Positions 35,555-47,629 of a stretch of 64,000 nt of DNA are shown piece by piece; position 1 is the stretch's first letter; every line of letters starts with the position of its first letter. The stretch is from Scilla litardierei (lineage: Eukaryota; Streptophyta; Magnoliopsida; Asparagales; Asparagaceae): positions 3,115,878 through 3,179,877 of the forward strand of contig CM061139.1 of assembly GCA_030789695.1 (NCBI GenBank), read 5' to 3'. Below the pieces are notes generated by a model that did not search any database, had not been told where the DNA came from, and saw only the letters and a program-made list of their open reading frames with translations. A program made the translations under genes and the position numbers.

Positions 35555-35935
35555 CTACTCAGTCGAGAAGCGGCGCCGCTTGGTCAAGCTGACATGTGGC
35601 TCCGCTTTGCTGCTTCTTTGGCTCTGGGCCGATCCGGGCTACTCGGTCGAGTAGCCCTCCACACTGGTGGAGCTACTGTAGGCTTGAACTCTCCTCAAAA
35701 CATTGTTCTGTTTTGTGGCGACTCGGGTCGAGTAGATGGTCTGCTCGGTCGAGTACGCTTGGTTTCTCAGTCGAGCTACAGTGCTTAGAGAATGGCTCAG
35801 AATAGTCGCTCTGATTGGATGCAGCTCGGTAGAGCTGGCTGTCTGCTTGGTCGAGTGGGGCATGCCCGTTCTCACTGGAGTTTCTTCGTGTCAGCTCGGT
35901 CGAGTGCTGATCGACTCGACCGAGTAACCTGGGAA
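35555..35935 (-). repeat. Element E LTR CTCGGTCGAG motif array
   Basis: Repeated tactcggtcgagta, gctcggtcgagtg, actcgaccgagta and related words, spaced roughly 30-60 bases. Confidence 0.78.
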
Positions 35936-36232
35936 ACAGACTCCGATTGCCCCTAGAACTCTCAACTCTCGCTCTCTTCTCCTCCTCTCCTCCAATCTTC
36001 TTCCTTGCCTTGCCGAACACCTACTAAACCTGGCCAATGATGCTTCGGACGTCCCGGATGTGTCTGTGTCCTATAATAGCTCTAATTCGCTCCAAAGTTC
36101 CTGAAAATCCACAAATCTATTCGAAACTCGAATATAGCGTTAGTAGCGCGATAATATATGAAAATATGAACTTTGGATAGCGAATATGATATGAAATGAT
36201 GCCGTAAATGTATGAAAAATATGGACACATCA

Positions 36233-37077
36233 AAATCTCCCAAGCTTACCTCTTACTCGTCCTCGAGGAAGACAAATAGGAGGCTCGCCAGGCGATAAAA
36301 ATAAGAAACATGAAAAGGATGAAAAATGGAGGGAGGCACTAGATTATTCGGTCAGATCTCAAGCCATAAGCTACATATCACGATACTCCGAAAAATAAAA
36401 CACATGCTATAGAGATTTCATATCTTATAAAAATTTCGGTCCTTGCAAGCTTTAAGAGTAAAGAAAGGGACTCTCTAAATTCATACAATCAATTCATATC
36501 CACTTCATGTTATTCATAGGATCTAATATACAAATGTTGGCGATGCACTTTTCAATCGAAGGTTATAAATGAAGCATATAAGAATCACACCAATCATGCA
36601 ATAAAGAATGCAATAGAAGTCATGGCATTCACATATTCACGTCGAATCATAAGAAATCTCCAAGCTAAGTTACTTCGCTAGTTTTAAGCATTATTAAACA
36701 TCCTCATTCATGCACAACTCCACTCTAATATCGTACTCACTCATATGTTCAAAAGAATTCACCCCCTAAGCTTAGCTTAAGACATCGCATCTAAGGGAAA
36801 AAAAATAGGAAAAAAATGAGATATTTGGCCTTGGTTTTTCCAAGTAATTTTTGTAGCTCCAAGTAATGAATCTGAGAATTTTTCTTTCCTCTCTCTTTTT
36901 TCTTTTTCTTTTTTCTTTCTTTTTTTTTTGGATTTTTGTAGAAGCTATTTGATTTGTATTTTTTATTTTTGGATCCTTTTGGCTTTTTGACTTTTTGGAG
37001 CTAACTTATTTTTGGAATGGATTTTTGGGAATAGATACGGTATAAGTAGCTGCAAGGGGTGAACTCAAGTGACATAT
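36233..37077 (-). other. Element E 3' untranslated region, left part
   Basis: Non-coding. In element sense it ends with CTCGAGGACGAGTAAGAGG..AGCTTGGGAGATTTT, a signature I associate with the segment between coding sequence and 3' LTR in Athila/Tat elements. A T-rich run lies at 36885-36945. It is interrupted at 37077/46500 by Gypsy-B; catat at 37073-37077 is the left target duplication. Confidence 0.6.
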
Positions 37078-38673
37078 TGTCACGACCCGCTTCCCTAAAA
37101 TGGAGGCGAGACGTGAAAAGGTCCGCACGGGAGTGGAGCGGTGAAGCCCCAAACCCGATAAGCGTCAATTTAGTATAAGCAGGTCCCTGTAATTGCAATC
37201 GAAACAACAATAATAATAATATAAGACGGATATGAAATACCAATCCCGAAGTTTGTCCACAAAGTATTCAACATCACAGAAAAGCCACCAGGCTAAAAAG
37301 GAAGAGTCTAAGGGCCCAGAACAAGGCCAAACAAAAGCAACGACACAAATAAGTATAGGTGCCACGCACCGATAACAAACAACTGCCTAACAAAATAAAA
37401 CACAACGGAGACACTAGGACTAGTCCCCAGTGTCCACGTACTCCCCGTCCAACACGGGCTCAAGCTCGGCGTCCGCAAACACCTCACCCTCAGCAAGCAA
37501 CTCAGGCTCAGGGTCTAACATGCGTCACCCAAAAGAGAAAGGGGCACATGTCAGCAAGTCTAAAAGACTTGAGCAAGGAAACTGAAAGTGACTAACAACC
37601 TAGCATTTAAATGTTAAACAATGGCATGGCAGTTGAATATGATGCAACAATTTAGAAGAGAGACAAGCATGCACAATGTAGCCAAAGCTACCAACTCACT
37701 AGTTCACGAATCACTTATCACTGTTTTCACTTATCACTGTTAATCACTTAAACACTAGAGATTTCGCCTGCAGGCTGGAGTGGCGGATCAGGCCATCTCG
37801 TGCTCTGGTGACGCATATCTCTTACCCCCACCCCTACGTGTATCGAACATTTGCTCGCTTCTGGATCACGGGCCAGGAAGTGTATTTGGCATAGGGTTGT
37901 GCCCACGAAAAGTGGGTGCCTAGCCGGTATCCGAGCGTTGGGGTTTCCAACTAAAGGGCTCGCTTCTGGAACACGAGCCAGGAATATAATGTTGTAGCGT
38001 GTGCTACACAATCACAATAATTTATTACTATGCAATGACATGAACAAATGATTGCGTACCGTTAATTGAATTTAAACGTGACATACAAGCATGATGAGGG
38101 TGACGGACCAAGCTTCGTTGTCAAGCTAGGTCGATGGCGTCTAAACGGCTATCCTTTCACCGTTTAGTCTCGTTTACGCTAAAGCAAGGCAAATGGCCTA
38201 AGACATGGCCTAAATCAAGAGATGCAAGTTTCACTTGCCTATCACCGGGGACGACGGTTATGAAAGTTCGTCCCGCGGATGCTAGCCTACGGGGAATCGC
38301 TGTTATGGGGAACAACATCAAAACACAAGTATTTTATTAGGGTTTCATAAAAATTACAATAGGATATGAAAACAACAGTGAATCGATTTCTTACCGAGAG
38401 GAGGCGGAAGAAACACTCCGGGGAACCCTAGGACCAGATCTGGAAGCTAATGGAGAAGTTTGAGGAAACTAGGGTTTTGGGGGATTTTGGGGATTTGATG
38501 GATTTTGGTGAGATTTTGGGGAAGATGAGTGGTAGATAGAGTGAATGGATGGATTGGATGATGGATTTAGGGTTTGGATTGAAGGAAAGAAGCTTGGAGG
38601 AAGATGGGGGCTTGGAGGGGAAGAAACTAGGGCTTAGGGTCGTGTTGGAGAAGAAGAAAACGATTGGGTTGGG

Positions 38674-38681
38674 TATTTATA
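38674..38681 (-). promoter_or_regulatory. Gypsy-B 3' LTR TATA box
   Basis: Minus strand TATAAATA, about 45 bp downstream of the array. The same box is in the 5' LTR at 45761-45768. Confidence 0.7.
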
Positions 38682-38723
38682 GGTTGAGCTGGCGGCTGCC
38701 CAGAAATTAGGGTTTTAACACTG

Positions 38724-39136
38724 GTTAGTCGGTCCAAGAGCAACCACTGACCGACTAGTTTGGCAACTAGTCGGTCGGTCGACCAACGCAGACCGACTAA
38801 GTGCAAACAGTAACTCCTGAACGAAAATAGGATTCTAGAGTTAGTCGGTCCATGAACAAGTACTGACCGACTAGTTTAGCATCTAGTCGGTCGATGAACG
38901 TTCTTAGACCGACTAAGAGTAAACAGTAACTGATACAAAAATAAGATGATGAGTTAGTCGGTTCAAGAAGCATTGCTGACCGACTAGTTTGCAACCTAGT
39001 CGGTCAACCAACGTTCTTAGACCGACTAACGATAAACAGTAACTCCTGAGAAATTTAGAAAGCTAACTAGTCGGTCCAAGAAGGATTGCCGACCGACTGG
39101 ATCGTCATCTAGTCGGTCGGTGGCCCTTCTTACACC
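38724..39136 (-). repeat. Gypsy-B 3' LTR TAGTCGGTC array
   Basis: Four units of about 105-125 bp, each with two inverted tagtcggtc/gaccgacta pairs. Confidence 0.9.
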
Positions 39137-39412
39137 GGCTAATGAGCACAGAAAAGTACCGATACGGAGCGCGGGGCCCCGGGATCGATTCCTAAGACTC
39201 CTAGGCTTGATCTAACAGTTAGATACGACCGTTATGAAGTCCGTCACGAGTGACATACTTCGAAATCGACAATCCTAAGGAAGAAGCGAGAAAATACGAC
39301 GAATCGATCGAAAATGAAATCTACGGAGACGAAAACCACACAAGAGGAGAAAATCCACCAAAACATATATTATATTATATTAAATCCAGATACATGAAAA
39401 GCAGTCGTTACA

Positions 39413-39428
39413 TCCTCCCCAACTTAAG
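39413..39428 (-). promoter_or_regulatory. Gypsy-B polypurine tract
   Basis: Minus strand TTGGGGAGGA immediately before the 3' LTR; plus-strand DNA priming site by position. Confidence 0.8.
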
Positions 39429-39458
39429 AAAAATTCCGTCCTCGGAATTTCCAAAAAC

Positions 39459-42400
39459 TCACGAGTCCGAAAACAAAAGTGGGAAACGCTCTCGCATCTC
39501 ATCCTCATTCTCCCAAGTAGACTCTCCAGGTGAGCCGTGTCGCCACATCACCCTCACAAGATTGACAACCTTGTTTCGAAGTGAATTCTGACGCCTGTCC
39601 AGAATCTGCACCGGATACTGGTCATACGTCAAATCTGAGCGAACGGCGATCTCCGAAAAATCTACCGCATGAGATGGGTCGCTAATGTATCGACGAAGCT
39701 GCGACACATGGAAAACATTGTGAACTCCTTCCAAAGATGGCGGCAAGGCCAAGCGATAAGCTACCTCGCCAACCCTCTCCAAAACATCAAATGGTCCAAT
39801 GTATCGCGGGCTCAACTTTCCGCGCTTCCCGAAACGTATCACACCACGATTCGGGGAAATCTTCAAGAACACATGGTCGCCCGGCTGAAACTCCAACGGA
39901 CGACGTTTAGCATCCGCCCAATGCTTAAAACGGTCCTGAGCAATCCTCAATCTCTCCCGAATATTCCTGACAATATCCACGGCCTCCACGATCATCTCAG
40001 GTCCCAACAACTCCCGATCACCAACGTCATCCCAACTCAATGGTGATCGACATTTCCTCCCATAAAGAGCGGCGAAAGGCGCCATGCCAATACTCGCCTG
40101 GAAGCTGTTGTTGTAGGAAAACTCCACCAAATGTAGATGGTCTTCCCACGAACCCTTGAAATCCAACATGCACGCCCTCAGCATGTCTTCCAAAATCTGA
40201 ATCGTCCTCTCGGACTGGCCATCCGTCTGCAGGTGGTACGCCGTGCTGAAACTCAGACGCGTACCCAAACTCTTCTGCAAACTCTGCCAAAACTGAGATG
40301 TGAACCTCGTGTCTCTGTCCGACACGATACTCACGGGGACTCCATGAAGTCGCACGACTTCCTCCATATATCTCCTCGCTAGCACCTCCGTGGACTGTCC
40401 CACTCGGAATGGAATAAAGTGCGCAGATTTGGTCAATCGATCTACGATCACCCAAATCGCGTCATTCTGCTTCGGACTCCGAGGTAGTCCAGTCACGAAA
40501 TCCATAGTGATGTGTTGCCACTTCCACTCCGGAATCGGAAGCGGTTGTAGCAACCCGGCCGAACGCTGATGCTCCGCCTTCACTTGCTGGCAAACCAAGC
40601 ACTTGGCTACACTCCGAGCCACGCTCCTCTTCATACCATGCCACCAATAATTCAGACGAAGATCCTGGTACATCTTGGCGCCACCAGGATGCACAGAATA
40701 CGGCGAACTGTGTGCCTCCACCATCAACTCCTCTCTGATATCCCCAGCCGGCACACACAACCTGGCTCCAAACCTCAGCGAGCCATCCCCATGAATCAAA
40801 AAGTCAGTCCGCAGACCGGCTTCCACCTGCTCCCGAATCTTTACCAGCTTCGGATCCTCAGCCTGGCCGGCCTTAATCCGATCCACGATCGTTGACTGTA
40901 CCTGCATGTACATCAACGAAGAAGCCTCCCCAGGAAGAACAATCTCCACTCCAGACTCGCAAAAATCCTGCTGCAATCTCCCCTGCGAGGTCAAAATCAT
41001 CACCGCTGGAAGCCTACTCAGCGCATCAGGAACCACATTCACCTTGCCAGGGTGATACTGCAAATCAATCTCATAATCCGCCATAAGCTCCAACCATCGA
41101 CGCTGTCGCATGTTTAGCTCCTTCTGAGTGAAAATATACTTCAAGCTTTTGTGATCGGTGAAAATCTTCACTTTCTCACTCAGCAAGAAGTGCCTCCAAA
41201 TCTTAAGAGCAAACACAACGGCAGCCAACTCCAAATCATGCGTCGGGTAATTCTTCTCATGAACCTTGAGCTGACGAGACGTATAAGCCACAACGTGTCC
41301 GTGCTGATGCAGCACGCAACCGAGACCCTTGCCAGAAGCATCGCAAAAGATCTCAAATCCACCGCTGCGATCAGGCACAACAAGAATAGGGGCAGTCGTC
41401 AACCTCTCCTTCAGAACACCAAAAGCACGCTCACAATCACCCGACCAAACAAAAGCAACATCCTTCCGTGTCAACCTGGTCATCGGCTCAGCAATACGAG
41501 AAAAGTCCTTAATGAATCGCCGATAGTAACCAGCGAGACCAAGGAAACTCCGAATCTCAGATGCAGACGACGGAACAGGCCACTCTCTGATGGCCCTAAT
41601 CTTCTCGGGATCCACAGAAATACCACCTCCAGACACCACATGCCCCAGAAAAGCAACTCGATCCAGCCAAAACTCGCACTTCGAAAACTTAGCATACAAA
41701 CGATGCTTCCTCAAAATTTCCAACACCGTCCTCAAGTGCGATGCATGCTCTTCCTCCGACTTCGAATAGATCAGAATGTCATCGATAAAGATAACGACAA
41801 ACTTATCCAAAAAGTCGTAGAAAATCAGGTTCATCAGATTCATGAAAACTGCAGCGCGTTAGTTACGCCGAAAGGCATAACCACAAACTCATAGTGTCCA
41901 TACTTCGTCCTGAACACTGTCTTCGGAACGTCATCCTTCTTCACCTTCAACTGATGATAACCACTCCTCAAATCCAACTTAGAAAACACCCTTGAACCTC
42001 CAAGCTGATCAAAGATATCATCGATGCGAGGCAACGAGTATTTATTCTTAATGGTCACCGCATTCAATCCCCGATAGTCCACGCACATGCGACGCGAACC
42101 ATCCTTCTTCTTTACCAGCAACACCGGTGCTCCCCACGGAGACACACTAGGATTAATATAACCCTTCTGCAATAGCTCATCCAACTGCTTCCGCAACTCT
42201 TCCAATTCTGCAGGTGCCATACGATACGGCGCCTTCGAAATCGGCTGCGCACCTAGAACGAGATCGATAGAAAATTCCAGAGCTCGATCAGGCGGCAAAC
42301 CAGACATCTCCTCGGGGAAGACGTCGCCAAAATCACGCACCACAGCTGGCCACTCCAGCTCCATCTGCATAGCCGCAGCCTCCACCGGCCTGGCCCGAAA

Positions 42401-42780
42401 TCTGACGGGACCAAGCGAACTGCTACCACGACTGAACTCAAATACTGGATGTCCGGGAATCTCGAACACCACCTTCTTCCTTCGACAGTCAATCGTAGCA
42501 TAGAAGCTCGCAAGCCAATCCATCCCAAAGACCGCATCGTAGTTGGTGATGCTGTGGACAATAAAATCAGCATAAAGCTCATGTCCACAAACCACCACAG
42601 AGCAAGGACTGCACCCACGATGCACCGTGACTACTCCATTCCCTGTGACGATATTCCAACTCTTGGAGAGAGGGGACGTCGACAAGGAATGCTTCTCCAC
42701 GAAGCTCTGGGACAATATGCACATTGACGCACCTGAGTCAAAGAGGACTCGGGCAGGGAACGTGCAAACCAAAACCACAC
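39459..42780 (-). pseudogene. pol: Gypsy-B pol (protease, RT, RNase H, integrase, chromodomain), one-base deletion
   Basis: From the predicted splice acceptor (42780) it reads protease ([10 protein letters not shown]), then the RT N-terminal half. A one-base loss at about 41854 (GCGCTGCAG where Gypsy-C has GCGCCCGCAG) shifts the frame just before [12 protein letters not shown]. The second frame, 41843-39459, is open for 794 residues. It holds the [13 protein letters not shown] box, RNase H (DASGKGLG), integrase HHCC (HPGG..WWHGMK..CLVCQ) and DDE core ([23 protein letters not shown]). A C-terminal block ([30 protein letters not shown]) matches the chromodomain of Tekay-type elements, which targets integration to marked chromatin. 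Everything except the single indel is intact. Confidence 0.93.
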
Positions 42781-42893
42781 CTAACAAACAGTCTAATCAA
42801 TCAAATCTTACTCTAGCAACATTCATACACAAGCATCCAGCATAATTTAACAATCAACTAATTAAGGAAGGAACAATCTAGATCGAAAGTTAC
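42781..42893 (-). other. Putative gag-pol intron of Gypsy-B (113 bp)
   Basis: Donor GCAG|GTAACT and acceptor TTGTTAG|GTGTGG on the minus strand. Removal continues the gag frame from DEVIAG into the residues before the protease motif without a gap. Confidence 0.7.
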
Positions 42894-44022
42894 CTGCAAT
42901 GACCTCATCCATGGCCAAGACCTCCTCCTCGGTCATCAGAAATGCCTGCCTCCTCGGCGGAGCAGCCCGCTCAAAAGCCTGCCTCTGCGGGACGAGAGGC
43001 ACCCCACGACCAGCGGGCACCGGGGCTCTCTGCTGCAAAGGCGGGGCAGCAATAGGTGTCCGCCAAGGTTGCCTCAACTTCGGGCACTCCCTGAGAGCAT
43101 GGGCGGGATCTCCACAAGCAATACATTGCCCCAAGAACTTCCTACACGATTCCTTGATATGACCCTCCTTGCCACAGAAATGGCAAACCTTCCGAACAGG
43201 CCCTCCTGGCCTCTTGAACTGAACAGGCTGGTTCGGCCTGAATCCAGGTCGAACCACAGCTCTTGCCTGCTCCACAGGCCTCTTCCCAGCGCCAACAATA
43301 GACCCCCTCCTCTGGTTCACGAGCAGCTCCTGCCTCTTGGCTGCTACTAGAACCTTCTGATAAGATTCTCGGTCATAGGAGGTCACGAAACTCTGGAGCT
43401 CCGAGGCAAGTCCCTGAAGGAACCTCTGAGCTCGCTCCTCAGCGTCCTGCACCATCTTTGGTGCAAACCGACTAAGCCTCATGAAGTCCTGGTGGTACTG
43501 GTCCACCGACGAACTCCCCTGCTTCAAATCGATAAAACGCTGCAGCATCTCTTCCCTGGCAGCCTTCGGGAAGAACTCACCATCAAATCTGACCTTGAAG
43601 GTAGCCCAGATGATCGGCTCCCCCAACATCTTTTCTTCAGCATCCCACCAATTCCTGGCGTTATCCTTTAGCTGGCGCTTCGCCAAGTCAACCCAACTAA
43701 CTTCGTTGACCTTGGACATCTTCAGATTGTCCTCGATATTCCTCATCCATTCATCAGCAGCTAGTGGACCCTCGGTTCCATCAAAATACGCGGGACCCAG
43801 CTCTCTGAACTGCTTCGCCCCGGGCTCAGGGCGAGGGGCTTCCACCACCCGAGCAGCTCGAGCCGCCGGAGCATTCTGCACCTGCAGAAGCACACCCCGC
43901 TGAACCTGCATCATCTGCAACATCATCCTCATCATCTCTCCATTAGTGGGCTCCCGCTCAGGCTCCTCGTCATGAGGGGGCGCACCACTACCACCACCAC
44001 GGGTGATTCGCCTTCCTGCCAT
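42862..44022 (-). CDS. gag: Gypsy-B Gag
   Basis: 386 residues from ATG 44022 when unspliced. The N-terminus is MAGRRITRGGG; a Met/Gln-rich segment (GEMMRMMLQMMQVQRG) follows, then the Retrotrans_gag domain (YFDGTEGPLAADEWM, NWWDAEEKML, QRFIDLKQGSSSVDQY). There are two zinc knuckles (CHFCGKEGHIKESC near residue 285 and CIACGDPAHALREC). The last nine residues come from the intron and are not conserved. It forms the virus-like particle and packages RNA. Start and domains agree with Gypsy-C. Confidence 0.93.
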   Translation of the reverse strand: MAGRRITRGGGSGAPPHDEEPEREPTNGEMMRMMLQMMQVQRGVLLQVQNAPAARAARVVEAPRPEPGAKQFRELGPAYFDGTEGPLAADEWMRNIEDNLKMSKVNEVSWVDLAKRQLKDNARNWWDAEEKMLGEPIIWATFKVRFDGEFFPKAAREEMLQRFIDLKQGSSSVDQYHQDFMRLSRFAPKMVQDAEERAQRFLQGLASELQSFVTSYDRESYQKVLVAAKRQELLVNQRRGSIVGAGKRPVEQARAVVRPGFRPNQPVQFKRPGGPVRKVCHFCGKEGHIKESCRKFLGQCIACGDPAHALRECPKLRQPWRTPIAAPPLQQRAPVPAGRGVPLVPQRQAFERAAPPRRQAFLMTEEEVLAMDEVIAGNFRSRLFLP

Positions 44023-44139
44023 CTAATGACGCAGAAAACGAAACAATTAGACTCATAGCTTAGGGCTCAGATGTCGAACTTATTTGTTGGACAATGTTGT
44101 ATTATTATTGTTATCCCGATAATTACAGTTACAGAGGTG

Positions 44140-44156
44140 ACCTGCATGGGCCACCA
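44140..44156 (-). promoter_or_regulatory. Gypsy-B primer binding site, apparently tRNA-Ile
   Basis: Minus strand TGGTGGCCCATGCAGGT, 8 bases from the LTR end. Confidence 0.7.
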
Positions 44157-44164
44157 CTAAAACC

Positions 44165-46499
44165 TGTCACGACCCGCTTCCCTAAAATGGAGGCGAGACG
44201 TGAAAAGGTCCGCACGGGAGTGGAGCGGTGAAGCCCCAAACCCGATAAGCGTCAATTTAGTATAAGCAGGTCCCTGTAATTGCAATCGAAACAACAATAA
44301 TAATAATATAAGACGGATATGAAATACCAATCCCGAAGTTTGTCCACAAAGTATTCAACATCACAGAAAAGCCACCAGGCTAAAAAGGAAGAGTCTAAGG
44401 GCCCAGAACAAGGCCAAACAAAAGCAACGACATAAATAAGTATAGGTGCCACGCACCGATAACAAACAACTGCCTAACAAAATAAAACACAACGGAGACA
44501 CTAGGACTGGTCCCCAGTGTCCACGTACTCCCCGTCCAACACGGGCTCAAGCTCGGCGTCCGCAAACACCTCACCCTCAGCAAGCAACTCAGGCTCAGGG
44601 TCTAACATGCGTCACCCAAAAGAGAAAGGGGCACATGTCAGCAAGTCTAAAAGACTTGAGCAAGGAAACTGAAAGTGACTAACAACCTAGCATTTAAATG
44701 TTAAACAATGGCATGGCAGTTGAATATGATGCAACAATTTAGAAGAGAGACAAGCATGCACAATGTAGCCAAAGCTACCAACTCACTAGTTCACGAATCA
44801 CTTATCACTGTTTTCACTTATCACTGTTAATCACTTAAACACTAGAGATTTCGCCTGCAGGCTGGAGTGGCGGATCAGGCCATCTCGTGCTCTGGTGACG
44901 CATATCTCTTACCCCCACCCCTACGTGTATCGAGCATTTGCTCGCTTCTGGATCACGGGCCAGGAAGTGTATTTGGCATAGGGTTGTGCCCACGAAAAGT
45001 GGGTGCCTAGCCGGTATCCGAGCGTTGGGGTTTCCAACTACAGGGCTCGCTTCTGGAACACGAGCCAGGAATATAATGTTGTAGCGTGTGCTACACAATC
45101 ACAATAATTTATTACTATGCAATGACATGAACAAATGATTGCGTACCGTTAATTGAATTTAAACGTGACATACAAGCATGATGAGGGTGACGGACCAAGC
45201 TTCGTTGTCAAGCTAGGTCGATGGCGTCTAAACGGCTATCCTTTCACCGTTTAGTCTCTTTTACGCTAAAGCAAGGGAAATGGCCTAAGACATGGCCTAA
45301 ATCAAGATATGCAAGTTTCACTTGCCTATCACCGGGGACGACGGTTACGAAAGTTCGTCCCGCGGATGCTAGCCTACGGGGAATCGCTGTTATGGGGAAC
45401 AACATCAAAACACAAGTATTTTATTAGGGTTTCATAAAAATTACAATAGGATATGAAAACAACGGTGAATCGATTTCTTACCGAGAGGAGGCGGAAGAAA
45501 CACTCCGGGGAACCCTAGGACCAGATCTGGAAGCTAATGGAGAAGTTTGAGGAAACTAGGGTTTTGGGGGATTTTGGGGATTTGATGGATTTTGGTGAGA
45601 TTTTGGGGAAGATGAGTGGTAGATAGAGTGAATGGATGGATTGGATGATGGATTTAGGGTTTGGATTGAAGGAAAGAAGCTTGGAGGAAGATGGGGGCTT
45701 GGAGGGGAAGAAACTAGGGCTTAGGGTCGTGTTGGAGAAGAAGAAAACGATTGGGTTGGGTATTTATAGGTTGAGCTGGCGGCTGCCCAGAAATTAGGGT
45801 TTTAACACTGGTTAGTCGGTCCAAGAGCAACCACTGACCGACTAGTTTGGCAACTAGTCGGTCGGTCGACCAACGCAGACCGACTAAGTGCAAACAGTAA
45901 CTCCTGAACGAAAATAGGATTCTAGAGTTAGTCGGTCCATGAACAAGTACTGACCGACTAGTTTAGCATCTAGTCGGTCGATGAACGTTCTTAGACCGAC
46001 TAAGAGTAAACAGTAACTGATACAAAAATAAGATGATGAGTTAGTCGGTTCAAGAAGCATTGCTGACCGACTAGTTTGCAACCTAGTCGGTCAACCAACG
46101 TTCTTAGACCGACTAACGATAAACAGTAACTCCTGAGAAATTTAGAAAGCTAACTAGTCGGTCCAAGAAGGATTGCCGACCGACTGGATCGTCATCTAGT
46201 CGGTCGGTGGCCCTTCTTCCACCGGCTAATGAGCACAGAAAAGTACCGATACGGAGCGCGGGGCCCCGGGATCGATTCCTAAGACTCCTAGGCTTGATCT
46301 AACAGTTAGATACGACCGTTATGAAGTCCGTCACGAGTGACATACTTCGAAATCGACAATCCTAAGGAAGAAGCGAGAAAATACGACGAATCGATCGAAA
46401 ATGAAATCTACGAAGACGAAAACCACACAAGAGGAGAAAATCCACCAAAACATATATTATATTATATTAAATCCAGATACATGAAAAGCAGTCGTTACA
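44165..46499 (-). repeat. Gypsy-B 5' LTR
   Basis: Same length as the 3' LTR, with about 11 substitutions and no indels seen. TATAAATA is at 45768-45761 (minus); the array is at 45811-46223. Confidence 0.95.
45811..46223 (-). repeat. Gypsy-B 5' LTR TAGTCGGTC array
   Basis: Four-unit array, identical in structure to the 3' LTR copy and ending about 45 bp upstream of the TATA box. Confidence 0.9.
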
Positions 46500-46504
46500 C
46501 ATAT

Positions 46505-47629
46505 AGACAAATAAAGAGATATATGGAGAAAGAAATAATATGACACTCGGTTCACTCTAAAGTGTGCATGAACGGTTCAATAAGATAATACTTCAACTAA
46601 AACTCATATTTAAGCATGGATAATCTTAATCATCTCAATGAATAATGAAGTCAGGAAGGAAAGATATCACTCATATCAAGCATGCAACAGAATGCAAAAT
46701 AAGACAATAATGCGGATACTTCAGATATACCAATGATGCATGAATCTTGGTGCATTTCCAACAAAAGCATACTAAATACTAATCCATATATTCAGCTTCA
46801 ATAAATTTCATGCATTCATTTAGAGAAGTCATCAAAAGAGATATATATATATGCAAGTACATGATAGTAAGATACTGAAATACTCTAAATAGCATGGCAA
46901 GAGATATAAGCATCGTGAAAGCTGCAAAAGCTAAAAGAGATATCATCATTGGAACGTATCTAGCATAAAGGGAAAAGAAAAGCGGGATAATAAAATAAAA
47001 ACAAGCATGCAAGCATCCCAAAAGATGGAAAATATGATGCTAAAAGGAAAAAAAATAAAACGGTGTAAAAAGGGTGGAAAATAAAAAATAAAAGGGGTAA
47101 AATGAAAGGGAAAAGATAAAGATAAAAATGAAACTCAATAGCGCTTATCTCCCAAGCTAAACACGTCAGTGTCATCACTGCTGAGAACACACGTGCAAGG
47201 CAGAAATGATGCTAGGGCGGGGTGGGTGGGAAAAAATTGAGAAATAAACTAAAAATAAGGAAACTATACAGAAAAAAGAGAAAAATGCTTATGCATGTCC
47301 TAATGCCTATAAGATGTATAAGCACACAGATGATGCGAATGATGCAATGATGGTATATGCATGTGGAGCAAAATGGGGTTCTCCCCCAAGCTATGCACGA
47401 TCAAGTCCCCAAAAAGACAGCTGGGCACAAATATATGAAGGGGAGAACATGAGCAAATATAATATAAGGATCAAGCTGGGGCACCACCCTCTGGAGGTGG
47501 TGATGGGTCCCGCTGCTGAGACCAGAAAATGGAACAAAAGGTGCAGGCTTGACGTATGTGTCGACAAGCTGGTCAACAAAAGGCGCATCTGGCTCAATGG
47601 AAAGGGTGACAGGCCCTGCAGAAGCCTGA
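46505..47629 (-). other. Element E 3' UTR and end of ORF3, middle part
   Basis: Continues element E between the Gypsy-B and Gypsy-C insertions. The part nearest Gypsy-C (47629 down to about 47400) stays open in the same frame as the ORF3 tail at 57467-57600, so it is probably the last coding part of ORF3. The rest is A-rich (plus strand) untranslated DNA with several AGCTTGGGGG-type purine runs in element sense (near 47151, 47383). Confidence 0.55.

Larger units (their letters stand above)
34435..36232 (-). repeat. Element E 3' LTR (Athila/Tat type)
   Basis: Starts TGATGTGTCCATATTTTTCAT at 36232 in element sense, right after a purine-rich run (AAGCTTGGGAGATTT, 36247-36233) that fits a polypurine tract. 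It contains a CT-rich tract, the CTCGGTCGAG array, a TATA box and a leader with several cacctcgtggat words. The far end is near CACCGTGCACTTGCGGT (about 34460) but the exact edge is uncertain. Confidence 0.6.
37078..39412 (-). repeat. Gypsy-B 3' LTR
   Basis: TGTAACGAC to CGTGACA in element sense. TATAAATA is at 38681-38674 (minus), the motif array at 38724-39136, and the plus-strand G-run tract at about 38465-38522. Confidence 0.95.
37078..46499 (-). mobile_element. Gypsy-B: complete young Tekay-type chromovirus
   Basis: Two 2,335-bp LTRs (37078-39412 and 44165-46499) differ at about 11 positions by eye (about 0.5%). The element is flanked by the perfect target duplication catat (37073-37077 and 46500-46504). 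The internal region has a tRNA-Ile-type primer binding site, gag, the intron-like segment, pol with chromodomain, and a polypurine tract. One single-base deletion in RT disables pol. It is inserted in the 3' UTR of element E. Confidence 0.95.

Noticed and set aside
29690..36232. F and E as the two LTRs of one element
   Set aside because: Their sequences are far too diverged for an LTR pair in a locus with recognisable internal DNA. No primer site lies next to either end, and only E is next to a polypurine-like tract.
44140..44156. A tRNA-Ile gene
   Set aside because: Only the 3' terminal 17 bases are matched, in reverse complement and next to an LTR; it is a primer site.
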